This document shows positions 1 to 8,561 of a stretch of 18,985 nucleotides of DNA, piece after piece. The stretch is from Vairimorpha apis BRL 01 (taxonomy: Eukaryota; Microsporidia; Nosematidae). A program made the position numbers and the translations under genes. Numbering within the stretch: position 1 is the first letter of the stretch; every line of letters starts with the position of its first letter. The notes beneath the pieces are model-generated. The model was not told the DNA's origin, did not search any database, and was given only the letters and a program-made list of their open reading frames with translations. The stretch is taken from NCBI GenBank assembly GCA_000447185.1, contig KE647157.1:1-18985 (forward strand), in the 5' to 3' direction.

Positions 1-219
1 GAACCAATGTATTATAATAAACATCAAGTAGATTATCCATATAATCATTATAACTACAATAATGTACATAATGGTAGATATAATAATGATGTATATTATG
101 GTGGACAAATGTATGATAAAACTCAATTTTATAATAATGAACAAGGATATCCTCCACAATACGATGCTTATTATTATTATGATGAGACTAATCAAGAGAA
201 TGGCAAACAAGAAGAATAA
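1..219 (+). CDS. Partial CDS, 3' end: Tyr/Asn-rich C-terminal tail of an unidentified protein
   Basis: The frame is open from the first base of the window (codons GAA CCA precede the first ATG at 7) and ends in TAA at 217-219, so this is most likely the 3' end of a longer gene whose start lies to the left. The 72 visible residues are low complexity: Tyr, Asn, Gln, Gly and Pro dominate, with a YYYY run near residue 60 and a short acidic end (ENGKQEE). No catalytic motif or membrane segment is visible. Such tails occur on RNA-binding, chaperone and coat proteins, so composition alone does not identify the family. A separate 70-residue protein starting at 7 cannot be excluded, but no CCC start motif can be seen because the window begins too close. 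Confidence 0.6.
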   Translation, partial: EPMYYNKHQVDYPYNHYNYNNVHNGRYNNDVYYGGQMYDKTQFYNNEQGYPPQYDAYYYYDETNQENGKQEE

Positions 220-1103
220 ATTTTATTTTAGTCTATAATATTGTTTTGTAAATTTTAAACTTGAAATTTTAAAATTTTTCATAAAAAAAGCCTTCTAAAA
301 AAACACAAAAATTATTGGTATTTTTTTGAGAAATTGATAAACTCTACAAATAATCACTTTTAAATTTTTTTAAAATTCACTTATAAATTAATATATATCA
401 TAAAATATTTTAATTAACAAAATTTAAATACTATCATTTTTCTTTTAATATAAACCAATAAAAAAATAATCATTTTATTTTTTTTAATTATCATTTATAA
501 ACTTTGTCATAAAATTTATTTATATGACAATTTTTTAAATATAGGATGAAAAATGTATCATAATATTTATTTTTTATAAAAAATTTATGATTAATTTAGA
601 TTATTAATTTTAACGCTAAAAAATTTTTTAATGAATTTTACATTTTTAAAATAAAATTATATAAATTTCAAAAATGCTTTAATATTTTTTTTACATTTCA
701 AATAATTTGTACACAATTAAATAACATGAAATTTTTAAAAATAATTTTTTTTATTTACATAATATATTGTAAAATAAAAAACTATTGTAGTTTCTAACGA
801 ATATTTTGGAAATGATAAAAATATAAAAAGTTTTCTTTATTAATTTTAATTTTACAAAATAATATTTAAATATTATTTTTTTAAATTTATTTCAAATATA
901 AGTATAGAAAAACTTTTTCATATTGTTAATTAAAAAAATTTTACTTTTATAAATATTAATTATAAATAGGATCAAAAAAGTCTTTTTTTATATTTTTAAA
1001 ATAAACATAATATATAAAATATTTACTACAACATAAAAACATTTTAATATTAAAACAAAAAATAAGAATTTCTATAAATTTTTTAAATATTGAAGTTTAA
1101 ATT
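220..1103. other. Intergenic A+T-rich gap, no gene seen
   Basis: About 880 bases of almost pure A/T lie between two convergent genes. I see no conserved reading frame, no tRNA B-box and no ordered repeat. One copy of the nonamer TTCTAACGA, which recurs in the 6745-8561 gap, is at about 792-800. Confidence 0.6.
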
Positions 1104-1565
1104 CTATTTTTTCTTTGTAAGTTTTAAAGTCTTCTTTTTAACTACTTTTATTTTTTTTGTAATATCTGTTTTTCCACTATTAGTAGAATTTTTAATTGCC
1201 AATTTTTTATCTGTATTTATCTTATTTTTTTCAATAGGTTCTTTATTTTTTGCAACTATTTCATTTTTATGAACTTCTTCTATATCTAATAAATCAACAT
1301 TTTTTCTATATATAAGATATGTCCATGGAAATCCTCCTTTACTTTCAGTTTTTTCTTCGATATAACCTTTTATAATCATTTTTTTTATAATACGTTCTAT
1401 TAAGGTTTTTTTAATATTATTACCTCTACCTGCATAAACATTATCAACTTTTTTTATTTCCTGTCCCTCTATAAACATCAATCAATTGATGTAAGCTTAG
1501 TTTGTTATATCTTACAATACTAGACAATTCATTAGCTACTGTAGTATAATTAACTAAAACAGTTT
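1104..1565 (-). pseudogene. RQC winged-helix domain and basic tail of the RecQ helicase
   Basis: Downstream of the zinc site the frame encodes [16 protein letters not shown], then YRGTG, a one-base shift at the A7 run (minus strand; + 1449-1455), and a 110-residue open stretch to 1104. KKVDNVYAGRGNNIKKTLIE followed by IIKKMIIKGYIEEK resembles the winged-helix element of BLM/RecQ (helix, turn, then Ile-rich helix and wing), which binds duplex DNA at the fork. The last 45 residues are low-complexity Lys/Thr and end in KKKTLKLTKKK, compatible with a nuclear localisation signal. The ATG at 1481 is an accident of the shifted frame and should not be taken as a gene start. Confidence 0.65.
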
Positions 1566-2708
1566 TCTGTGTATTAGTACAATTGTCACATGTTTTTTAC
1601 AATTAGTAGAATCAAAATCTTCATCAAAATATTTTAAAATTAATTTTCTTCTGCAGTCATTTTTATTTTCACAAAAATTTATTACATCTCGAAGTTCATC
1701 TTTTTGTCTTTGTTTTTGTTCTTTAGTAGACTGATGATTTAAATTAATCATGTAATTTATTTTATGTTTATCTCCGTAATTATAATATAATATACAAATT
1801 GATTCTTTTCCATCTCTACCTGCTCTTCCTGTTTCTTGATAATATCCTTCAAGTGATTTAGGTAGTGAATAATGAATAACAAATCTAACATCTTTTTTAT
1901 CTATACCCATTCCAAATGCTATGGTTGCAACAATTATTTTAAATTTATCTTGATTCCATAACTGTTGAACTGCATTTCTTTCTTTTTTTGACAACCCTGC
2001 ATGATAAAAAGCGGTTTTTAAATTTTTGTTTAATTTTTCAGATATCATTTCACATTCTTTTTTTGATGTACAATAAATAATTCCACATGAATCAGGATAA
2101 TATGATGTAACAAATGATACAATTTCAATTTCAACATTTTGTCTCTTTTCTTTAACATAATATTTTAAATTAGGTCTATTAAACGATTGTTTAAATTTTG
2201 TGCAATTCTCTATTTTTAAATTTTTTAAAATATCTATTTCAACTTTAGGTGTAGCCGTGGCTGTCAATGCAACTATAGGAACTTGTGGATATTTTAATCT
2301 TATTTTCTTTATTTCTAAATAATCTGGTCTAAAATCATGACCCCATTGACTAACACAATGTGCTTCATCTATGACAAAGCGACTCAATTTTTTTAATTTG
2401 ATCAGTAAATCTAACATTTTATTAAAATAAATATTATTATTTAACAACTCTGGTGTAACATAAAACATTTTTACTATACCGTAATTCATAGCATCGAATG
2501 CCATTTTCCGTTCATTTATATTTAAAGTAGAATTAATCGGCAAAGCTAAAATATTCATTTTTAATAAATTAGAAATTTGATCATGAACTAAACTTAGGAG
2601 TGGACTTATTATAATAGTTACACCATCATCTATTAATGCTGGTATTTGATAACATAAACTTTTTCCACCACCCGTGGGCATTAATACAAAAACATTTTCT
2701 TTATCCAA
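1554..2708 (-). CDS. RecQ helicase core (open segment of the broken SGS1 gene)
   Basis: This 384-codon open stretch holds the two RecA-like lobes. Walker A is MPTGGGKS (residues 10-17), motif Ia [13 protein letters not shown] (32-44), the DEAH box [20 protein letters not shown] (111-130, including the RecQ-specific aromatic loop), motif III ALTATAT (147-153), motif [10 protein letters not shown] (209-216), motif [21 protein letters not shown] (260-279) and motif [14 protein letters not shown] (289-300, with the arginine finger). Cys352 of CRRKL and Cys370 begin the zinc site. The final 13 residues are out of frame: one base over, the DNA encodes [11 protein letters not shown], which supplies the last two zinc ligands. 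The first codon is TTG, not a true start; upstream in the neighbouring frame lies motif 0 ([13 protein letters not shown]). All catalytic residues are present, so decay, if real, is recent. Confidence 0.85.
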   Translation of the reverse strand: MDKENVFVLMPTGGGKSLCYQIPALIDDGVTIIISPLLSLVHDQISNLLKMNILALPINSTLNINERKMAFDAMNYGIVKMFYVTPELLNNNIYFNKMLDLLIKLKKLSRFVIDEAHCVSQWGHDFRPDYLEIKKIRLKYPQVPIVALTATATPKVEIDILKNLKIENCTKFKQSFNRPNLKYYVKEKRQNVEIEIVSFVTSYYPDSCGIIYCTSKKECEMISEKLNKNLKTAFYHAGLSKKERNAVQQLWNQDKFKIIVATIAFGMGIDKKDVRFVIHYSLPKSLEGYYQETGRAGRDGKESICILYYNYGDKHKINYMINLNHQSTKEQKQRQKDELRDVINFCENKNDCRRKLILKYFDEDFDSTNCKKHVTIVLIHRKLF

Positions 2709-2747
2709 TATCGATTGAATAATTTTTTTTGATTTGTTCTAAATTTT

Positions 2748-3382
2748 TTATTTAAAAATATTGTTTAAAAAAAACATTTCAATTGAAGTATCTTGTGAAG
2801 AATATTCAAGACTTGAAATATCACAATAATCTTCATCGATATATGACAAATCATTTAAATCATCTACATGGTTATATTCTAAATCTTCGTGATTAGCTTC
2901 TAAAAAACATTCATTTTCGTTTTTAGAGAAAGATTTAATTTCAACATCAATTTTACTTTTTTCAGTACTATTATCACTCAAAATTTCGTAATTGTTTAAA
3001 ATTTCATAAGAATTATTTAATATATTATTATCAAAATCACTAAAAGTCACATTTATATCGTTTTTAACCAAATTTAATTTTTGTTTTTTCTGATTATTAC
3101 TTTTATTTTCAGTCATGCAAATATTTTTTCATCATTTTTTATATCTTTATTTTTATAAACATCATTTACATTTTTTTTATGAGACATTTCTATATCATCA
3201 TCACTAAAATTAAAATTAATCAATTTTATGTCTTCATCAACTCGTTGTATAATATCACTATCAAGTGATTTAATACATTCTATAAATTCAATATCACTAC
3301 TACTATTTTTTTCATTATTAATTTTATAAACAGTATTTATAAAACTTTCATCCGGTTCTAATTCGTATTTAAATTTTTTCAT
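2748..3382 (-). pseudogene. Acidic N-terminal region of the RecQ helicase, in two frames
   Basis: Two abutting open frames (3382-3113, 89 residues; 3116-2748, 122 residues) are joined by a one-base shift at the A6 run (minus strand) at 3124-3129. With one more A the frame reads through KNICMTENKS into the second piece without a stop. Both pieces are rich in Asp, Glu, Ser and Asn (for example SDDDIEMS and LEYNHVDDLNDLSYIDEDY), with no globular motif. This matches the long disordered acidic N-terminus of Sgs1 and BLM, which docks topoisomerase III and repair partners; no sequence-level match to a docking motif is claimed. The second piece ends in FFLNNIF just ahead of motif 0. That junction is what ties these otherwise anonymous frames to the helicase. 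Confidence 0.6.
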
Positions 3383-3397
3383 AATACGTTAAATTTT

Positions 3398-3401
3398 GGG
3401 G
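3398..3401 (-). promoter_or_regulatory. CCCC start-proximal motif of the RecQ gene
   Basis: GGGG on the + strand (CCCC on the coding strand) is 15 nt upstream of the ATG at 3382, in otherwise nearly G/C-free DNA. It is the most distant of the seven motifs in this window. Confidence 0.55.
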
Positions 3402-3470
3402 TAAAAGATTTTTTAAGATTTACTTAAAAGTATTTTAATAACAAATAATTTATTTCGTACGCAATAAAAT

Positions 3471-3638
3471 TTACAATTTAATAAAAAAATCTTGATAAAC
3501 TTCGTCACTAATACTATCTACCAAATCAAGTTCAATTAAGTCATCATCATTAACAACATAACCATATTCTATATCATCTGAAATTATTTTATTTGAATTT
3601 GTAATTTCTTTTAATGTTTTCCTATTTTTTTTATCCAT
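3471..3638 (-). CDS. Small acidic protein, 55 residues, unidentified
   Basis: An open frame begins upstream at 3686, but the ATG at 3638 is preferred because a CCC motif (GGG on + at 3644-3646) lies 5 nt upstream, the spacing used by metK. The product begins MDKKNRKTLKEITNSNKI and continues as an acidic segment with a YGYVVNDDDLIELDLVD stretch. It has no membrane segment or signal peptide. The basic start and acidic remainder suggest a small regulatory or protein-binding factor, but I do not recognise a family. Its stop is 88 nt upstream of the RecQ start on the same strand, close enough that the RecQ promoter may overlap its 3' end. Confidence 0.55.
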   Translation of the reverse strand: MDKKNRKTLKEITNSNKIISDDIEYGYVVNDDDLIELDLVDSISDEVYQDFFIKL

Positions 3639-3643
3639 TTTAA

Positions 3644-3646
3644 GGG
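3644..3646 (-). promoter_or_regulatory. CCC motif that decides the start of the 55-residue gene
   Basis: The coding strand reads GACCCTTAAA directly before ATG at 3638. Spacing matches the other motifs in the window and argues against the longer 71-codon start at 3686, which has no C run upstream. Confidence 0.5.
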
Positions 3647-3905
3647 TCAACAATAATTTTTTTAATAAACTTTTTATAAATTTCAAAATATTTAAAGTTT
3701 TTAAAAAAACTTGATTTATAAAAATAATTTAATTCAAATTATTTACAAATTTAAATGCACATATTTGTTAAATTTGTTTTGGTAAAATAAAATTATTAAA
3801 CATTATTAAATTTTTTAATGATTATATTTAAATTTATATGCATTATGAAGTTTTATAGTCATATATTTATATATTTTTTACCTTTTATATGTTTAGTTCA
3901 GCACC

Positions 3906-4551
3906 TTATAAATAAATTTTATAAATTGTATTTTCTAATTTGCTCATTCTTTTATATAAACTTGTAAATATTAATAAATTTTCTTTTTTGAGTTTTTTTA
4001 ATTTTTCGATACTTAATTGTGTTCATCTATATTAATATCTTGCCCTTTCACATATTTTCTGTGTATTTTTGTTTAAACATCATATATAATAAATTATTTT
4101 TTTTATTTTGTTAATAGTTAAAACATTCTTTTATTACAACATAAATATGTTTCTAGATTTAATTTTTTAATAATAATTTTCCTAACTCTGATGGCATTCT
4201 CTTTTTATCAAAAATAAAAATATCGAATTAATTGATTTTTTTAAGATCTTTATAAATCCTTATATATTTCTTAATATTTTTTCTGTAAATAGATAATTTT
4301 GAGTTTTATTAAATGTTAAAAACATATTACATCGATATAAATAAGAAAATTATAAAATTACACTACATTATTTAATATTTATGTATAAACATTCGTTCAT
4401 CTTTTGTTTTCAAAATGTTCCTGTTTTAATTTTTAATTTTTTAATGTTTTAATTTATAATATGCAACATTATTAATTCATTTCTATCTTGCACAAAAATT
4501 TTTAGCTACACTTTGATTATAAAAAATTTCATAATTTACATTTTTTAAAAA
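3906..4551 (-). pseudogene. Decayed remnant of an unidentified protein gene
   Basis: On the minus strand, short open stretches with normal protein composition follow one another across frames. They are 4551-4486 (FLKNVNYEIFYNQSVAKNF), 4493-4452 (VQDRNELIMLHIIN), 4349 onward (LYRCNMFLTFNKTQNYLF and on to GFIKIL after one stop), 4201-4121 (RVRKIIIKKLNLETYLCCN) and 4016-3906 (LSIEKLKKLKKENLLIFTS through KLENTIYKI, ending in TAA). G+C is slightly higher than in the flanks. Both frameshifts and in-frame TAA/TGA codons interrupt it, so it is more decayed than the other broken genes here. The last stretch is a Leu/Lys/Glu amphipathic helix, faintly like a SNARE or coiled-coil segment, but I do not name the family. 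Confidence 0.45.
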
Positions 4552-5447
4552 TCACAAATAAAAAAAGAGAGAGTTTAATTTATTTAAACAACCTTAAATA
4601 AAATTTATGTTTATATTGTTACATAAGCTTTTCTTTTGTTTTTTTAGTTTAAAAATTTTTTAAATCATTTAATTTGTATTAATAATTTAAAAATAAAATA
4701 ATGTCAACATCTTGGTCTGTCAAAAGCAAAAAAAAATTTATTTAAAATATATCATTTACCTTAAAATATTTTATTTATAACTATTTACTAGATATTTGTA
4801 ATTATAAAAAAAAATTATAATTTTTTATATTTATATATAAAAGTTAAATGTTGTATTTTTTTTATCTTGTATATAAGAGAGATTTTTTTTAGTATTTTTA
4901 CAAAAAACTTTATTTCATCTTTTATTTATATTAAATGATAAAAAATCAATTTCTTTTACAATTCAAAATAAAATTACAAATATGTTTCTACTCTATAGTT
5001 TAAATTTTAATCAAATTAAACAATAACTTATATAATTTAACTTATAAATAATTTTATATATTAATTTAATAAAAAAATACTTTGAATTTATGATAAATTT
5101 TTGTAGTTTTAAAAGTATAAAAACAATCAAAAATAAAAAATTATAGTTTTATGATATATAAATACATGTATTTCTTATTATTCGTTTTTATAACAAAATT
5201 ATTTTTTTTTTCTAAAATTTTTTTTAAATAATTTGAGTGTTTTTACATTCAAATAATAGTGATTTATTTATTCAAACAACAAAAACATTAAAATATAAAT
5301 TAAAACATTTTTTAAAATACAAAAATAATCTTAAAAAATAATTTTTTTTGATAATTTTATTGTCAATAAACTTAAAATTTTCAAATATTTTTTATTATAC
5401 GTTAATATAATAGATATTTAATAATATAAATTAAAATTTAAGACTTT
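4552..5447. other. Intergenic A+T-rich gap, nothing recognised
   Basis: Almost pure A/T with long homopolymers. I found no convincing reading frame, RNA gene or ordered repeat. An AGAGAGAG tract occurs at 4567-4574. Confidence 0.5.
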
Positions 5448-6744
5448 TCATAATATAAATTGGCAGCTAAAAATTTTACATTTAAGTTTGATATAACATA
5501 ATATAAAATTCCAAGATATTTGATTCTTATTTGACTTTAAAAAATAAACGTTTTTGCTATATTCTTCATTAAAATAAAAAAAAATAATCTTTTTATAAAA
5601 ATTCTTTGCATTTCTGAAAAAGATGAAATATAAGAGCAAGCAAAATCAGAAAAATCATAATTTATAGATTTTGGATGTTTTTGATAAGAAATAGAATATA
5701 AAAGTTGTAGGAACATATTTTTTTCTTTTAAATTTTGATAACCATATGTAACATAAAGCCAACAATAAGCAAATAAATTACACATGTTATATCTTACAAA
5801 ATAGCCTTTGTTGATGCATATGAATTTAGTGTATATCAAAAATATAGTTAGTCTATCAAGTTTATCGTAAATTTTTTCAATATAAAAAGATAAACATCTG
5901 TCAAAATTATTGGAATATATTTTTTTTTGCAAACAAAATTGATAAATTATATTTGATAATCTTTCCAAATGATAATATTTTGCATTTGTAGAAATAAAAT
6001 AAAATGATAATAGATTTGTATTCCATAATTGAATATATGCTAAAATGGATTGAAATTCATACTTGTAAATTTCATCTGATAAAATCCATCTAGAATATTT
6101 TTCTTCCGAATTTATAAAATTAAATGACTCTGTTAAAAAGTTACAAATTAAAAAACCATAGTTTTCTTTTGAATTATTTAATATCCAAATATTTTTTAAT
6201 GTTTTCAACTGTATAGGTAGCTCAAAATTTGTTCTTTCTACAATTTTTATATTATTTAGAATATCTGTTGAACAAATATTAAAGATCAATGAAAAGAAAT
6301 GTTTGTATGGTTTTATATTTAATAAAGTTATATATGATTCTTTTATTATATTTTCATCATATTGAAAATTCTCGTCAAATATTTTATTGTTATTACAATA
6401 TAGACAAAATAAACTTTTTTTAATTTTATTTTATCATATTTTTTTGTTATATCAACGGTATAATGTACAACTTCGTTATTATATATGTTTTCTACAAATA
6501 AATAAACAATTTTAGATTTAAAAGGATCTTCAAAATAGGAAAAAATTTTAAAAAATGGGAAAACTTCTTTTTCAAAATTCATTATCCATATTTTAATATC
6601 ATCTGATAAATTTTTTTCTTTATTTTTTATATTGATTCTGTTTATTTTCAACGCAGAATAATTAATATATTCAGATGTTTGTTTTAAAGATAAATCGTTG
6701 TTAGTTCCATAAAATGTTGTAAAAAATATAATTATTTTATTCAT
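5448..6744 (-). pseudogene. Lineage-specific protein with hydrophobic N-terminus, frameshifted
   Basis: The ATG at 6744 opens MNKIIIFFTTFYGTNNDLSL, a short hydrophobic start compatible with a signal peptide. The first open piece (6744-6346, 132 residues) leaves its coding frame at the T7 run on + at 6415-6421. With one more base the frame continues as SLFCLYCNNNKIFDEN into a second open piece read to 5537 (residues include WILNNSKENYGFLICN). At A9 on + 5576-5584 another one-base shift would replace a 17-residue end by a longer tail (NEEYSKNVYFLKSNKNQISW and on) to 5448, giving about 430 residues. The body is rich in Phe, Tyr, Ile and Cys with no known motif. There is no CCC motif upstream of 6744. 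This resembles the fast-evolving secreted or membrane proteins typical of microsporidia; function unknown. Confidence 0.55.
5537..6289 (-). CDS. Main open segment of the frameshifted lineage-specific gene
   Basis: This is the longest uninterrupted frame of the locus, about 250 codons. It does not start with ATG: the same frame continues upstream past 6289 to about 6412, so 6289 is not a true start. Aromatic and hydrophobic residues are evenly spread, with clusters such as FICINKGYFVRYNMCNLFAYCWLYVTYGY that could be one or two membrane helices or the buried core of an all-helical fold. No enzyme motif is visible. Confidence 0.5.
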   Translation of the reverse strand: MIFNICSTDILNNIKIVERTNFELPIQLKTLKNIWILNNSKENYGFLICNFLTESFNFINSEEKYSRWILSDEIYKYEFQSILAYIQLWNTNLLSFYFISTNAKYYHLERLSNIIYQFCLQKKIYSNNFDRCLSFYIEKIYDKLDRLTIFLIYTKFICINKGYFVRYNMCNLFAYCWLYVTYGYQNLKEKNMFLQLLYSISYQKHPKSINYDFSDFACSYISSFSEMQRIFIKRLFFFILMKNIAKTFIF

Positions 6745-8561
6745 AATGCTAAAAATTATAAAAATTTTTATACAAAAATCAAAAAATAAATGTGATTACA
6801 ATAAGATACATCAAAAAAAAATTTGATTTTTTAATTTAATTAAAAAAATTTTATTTTAAGAGATAAAATATATTTAATATTTTAACAATAAACAAATTAA
6901 ATAAATTTATTTTAATATATATAAAAATTTAATAAAATATAACTAGCAAATAAAACATTTGAATTTTAAAGTATTTTTAACGAATATAAAACCTTTATTA
7001 AAAAACTATTATACATAATAATGAATAATATATAAAATTTAAATAAAAAATTCTAACGAAAATTGATTATTATATTTTGAAAGTTAAATTAAATAAAAAT
7101 ATATCAATAAGGCTAAATGCTATTTTAAACGCAATATTATAGAATAAATTCTATTTAAAAAAAATACCAGAAGAATATTTTATAATTTAATTTTAATTTT
7201 ATTAGCATTAGGATGTTATAAATATAAAAATTTTGATATTATCGTTAAAAATATTTTTTTTTAAAAAATTATTTTATAATTAGAATTGAAAATTTTACAA
7301 TAAATGTTTATTCTAATAAGATTTTATATGTAATTAAACATTTGCAATTTATTTTAAAAATTCTAACGAGATTCATCTTTATAAAATTAACAATATTAAA
7401 ATAGAGATTTAATTTATATTATACTATATAATTTGTTTATTGTTTTATTTCATAATCATAAATTAAAATATATTAAAAAAAAATTGTTTTAATTTAATGT
7501 ATATTTGATATTTTTGTTTTTAATTCTATAAAAAAATTAAAACATTTTTACAAATTTTTTTTTAAAAGAATTTAATTTTGTTTTTAAAAAAAATTATCAG
7601 TGTATGTTTTAATATTTTAATTGATAATAAAATTATTAAAATTTTATTTATTTATTATTTTACTTTTAATAAAAAAATTCTTATTATGAAAATATTTTTA
7701 TAATAAACTTAAAAAAATTTAATGTTTTTTTACAATTTAAAAAATTTAATTATTACTATAAAAAATACATACTATCAAGATTAGAGTTAATGGTCCTGAA
7801 CATGAAGATAGTTAAATTAAGAAGAGACAATGAAGAATACTTAATAAATATTTTGAAATATTAATTTTAGATTTAATTAATTTAAACTCTATGTACAGAC
7901 AAAATATTTTATATTTGATTATTTTAAAATTTTTTAATAAAATGTATATATACAAAAATAGTAAAAATATATAAATCTTTTTTTTGTAAATTCTCTGTAT
8001 TTAAATTTGCTTGTATAGTAAAAATCTTTAAGTAATATATTTAATATAATTTTATAATTGATTTGATGATATAATTGTTTTTAATAGATACTTTTATAAA
8101 TATTATAAAAAAATAATTAATATAGAGAAGGATAATATATAGGTTTTTTAAATTGTCATAAAAATTGTGATTTTTAATTTTTAAAACAAATATAGATAAA
8201 AATATAAAATAATTTTTTTAATAGAAAAAAGCATATTAACCATCAAACTGTGAAATATTTATGTGTACAACAAACTATATAGCTGATATTATATGATTTA
8301 GTATTATAACTTTTTCATATCATTTAGCATTTTTAAACCAATTTATTTTTTTTAAATACGTGTTTACAAAGTAAAAATACTTAGATTTTTTAATAACTTG
8401 AATTATAAATTTGATATTATGCAAAAATTATATATATTAATACTATTTTTATAAATTGCTTTAAAGTAATTAAAAATTTTAAATTAAATATATAGATAAT
8501 AAATTACAAATAAAAATATATAATAAAAAATTAATAAAACATTAAATAATAAAAATATTTA
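6745..8561. other. Long gap with scattered decayed coding fragments
   Basis: Over 1.8 kb of A/T-rich DNA without an intact gene. It contains fragments on the + strand described separately as a possible transposase remnant, two copies of TTCTAACGA (about 7053-7061 and 7366-7374), and a slightly G/C-richer patch at about 8230-8290 in which one frame reads INHQTVKYLCVQQTI. No tRNA or other RNA gene was recognised. Confidence 0.5.
7092..7860 (+). mobile_element. Possible decayed Harbinger/PIF-type transposase
   Basis: Three + strand fragments in different frames follow the order expected of a HARBI1-like DDE transposase. The first (7092 onward) reads ISIRLNAILNAIL then FYLKKIPEEYF. The second (7199-7261) reads LLALGCYKYKNFDIIVKNI, comparable with the IPPE...LLIALRFFATG...I..D segment of these proteins. 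The third (7768-7812) reads HTIKIRVNGPEHEDS, comparable with the THIRI..P..HE block after the first catalytic Asp. Stops and frame changes lie between them, and the first catalytic Asp itself is not visible. A weak pair of inverted ends, TTTTTAACGA at about 6974 and TCGTTAAAAA at about 7242, may be chance. The family call rests on short pattern matches only. Confidence 0.3.

Larger units (their letters stand above)
1104..3382 (-). pseudogene. SGS1: SGS1/BLM-type RecQ DNA helicase, interrupted by five frameshifts
   Basis: RecQ helicases unwind recombination and stalled-fork intermediates in the nucleus; eukaryotic Sgs1/BLM works with topoisomerase III. The locus has the full Sgs1 order: acidic N-terminal extension, motif 0 (FRTNQ), helicase core, zinc-binding CRR...C..CDNC segment, winged-helix RQC domain and a Lys-rich tail. 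The start is the ATG at 3382, with CCCC (GGGG on + at 3398-3401) 15 nt upstream. The frame breaks at T6 3124-3129, within about 2748-2775, at T8 2723-2730, at T6 1593-1598 and at T7 1449-1455 (+ strand runs). Each break moves by one base between conserved blocks, so about 760 residues were once continuous. No HRDC domain is evident. It is called a pseudogene because of the breaks; sequencing error or slippage-tolerated expression are alternatives. Confidence 0.8.

Noticed and set aside
1090..1272. Hydrophobic + strand frame of 60 codons
   Set aside because: It is the antisense of the Lys-rich helicase tail; AAA codons read backwards give Phe, producing a false membrane-like protein.
2706..2708. 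TTG as start of the helicase
   Set aside because: Motif 0 (FRTNQ) is encoded just upstream in the neighbouring frame, so this codon is internal.
3906..4016. Naming the decayed gene a syntaxin/SNARE from its last helix
   Set aside because: Only a generic Leu/Lys/Glu helix supports it; no SNARE zero-layer or membrane anchor can be read.
8230..8290. Fragment INHQTVKYLCVQQTI as part of the transposase
   Set aside because: Plausible protein-like patch, but it matches no conserved transposase block and could equally be read on the other strand.
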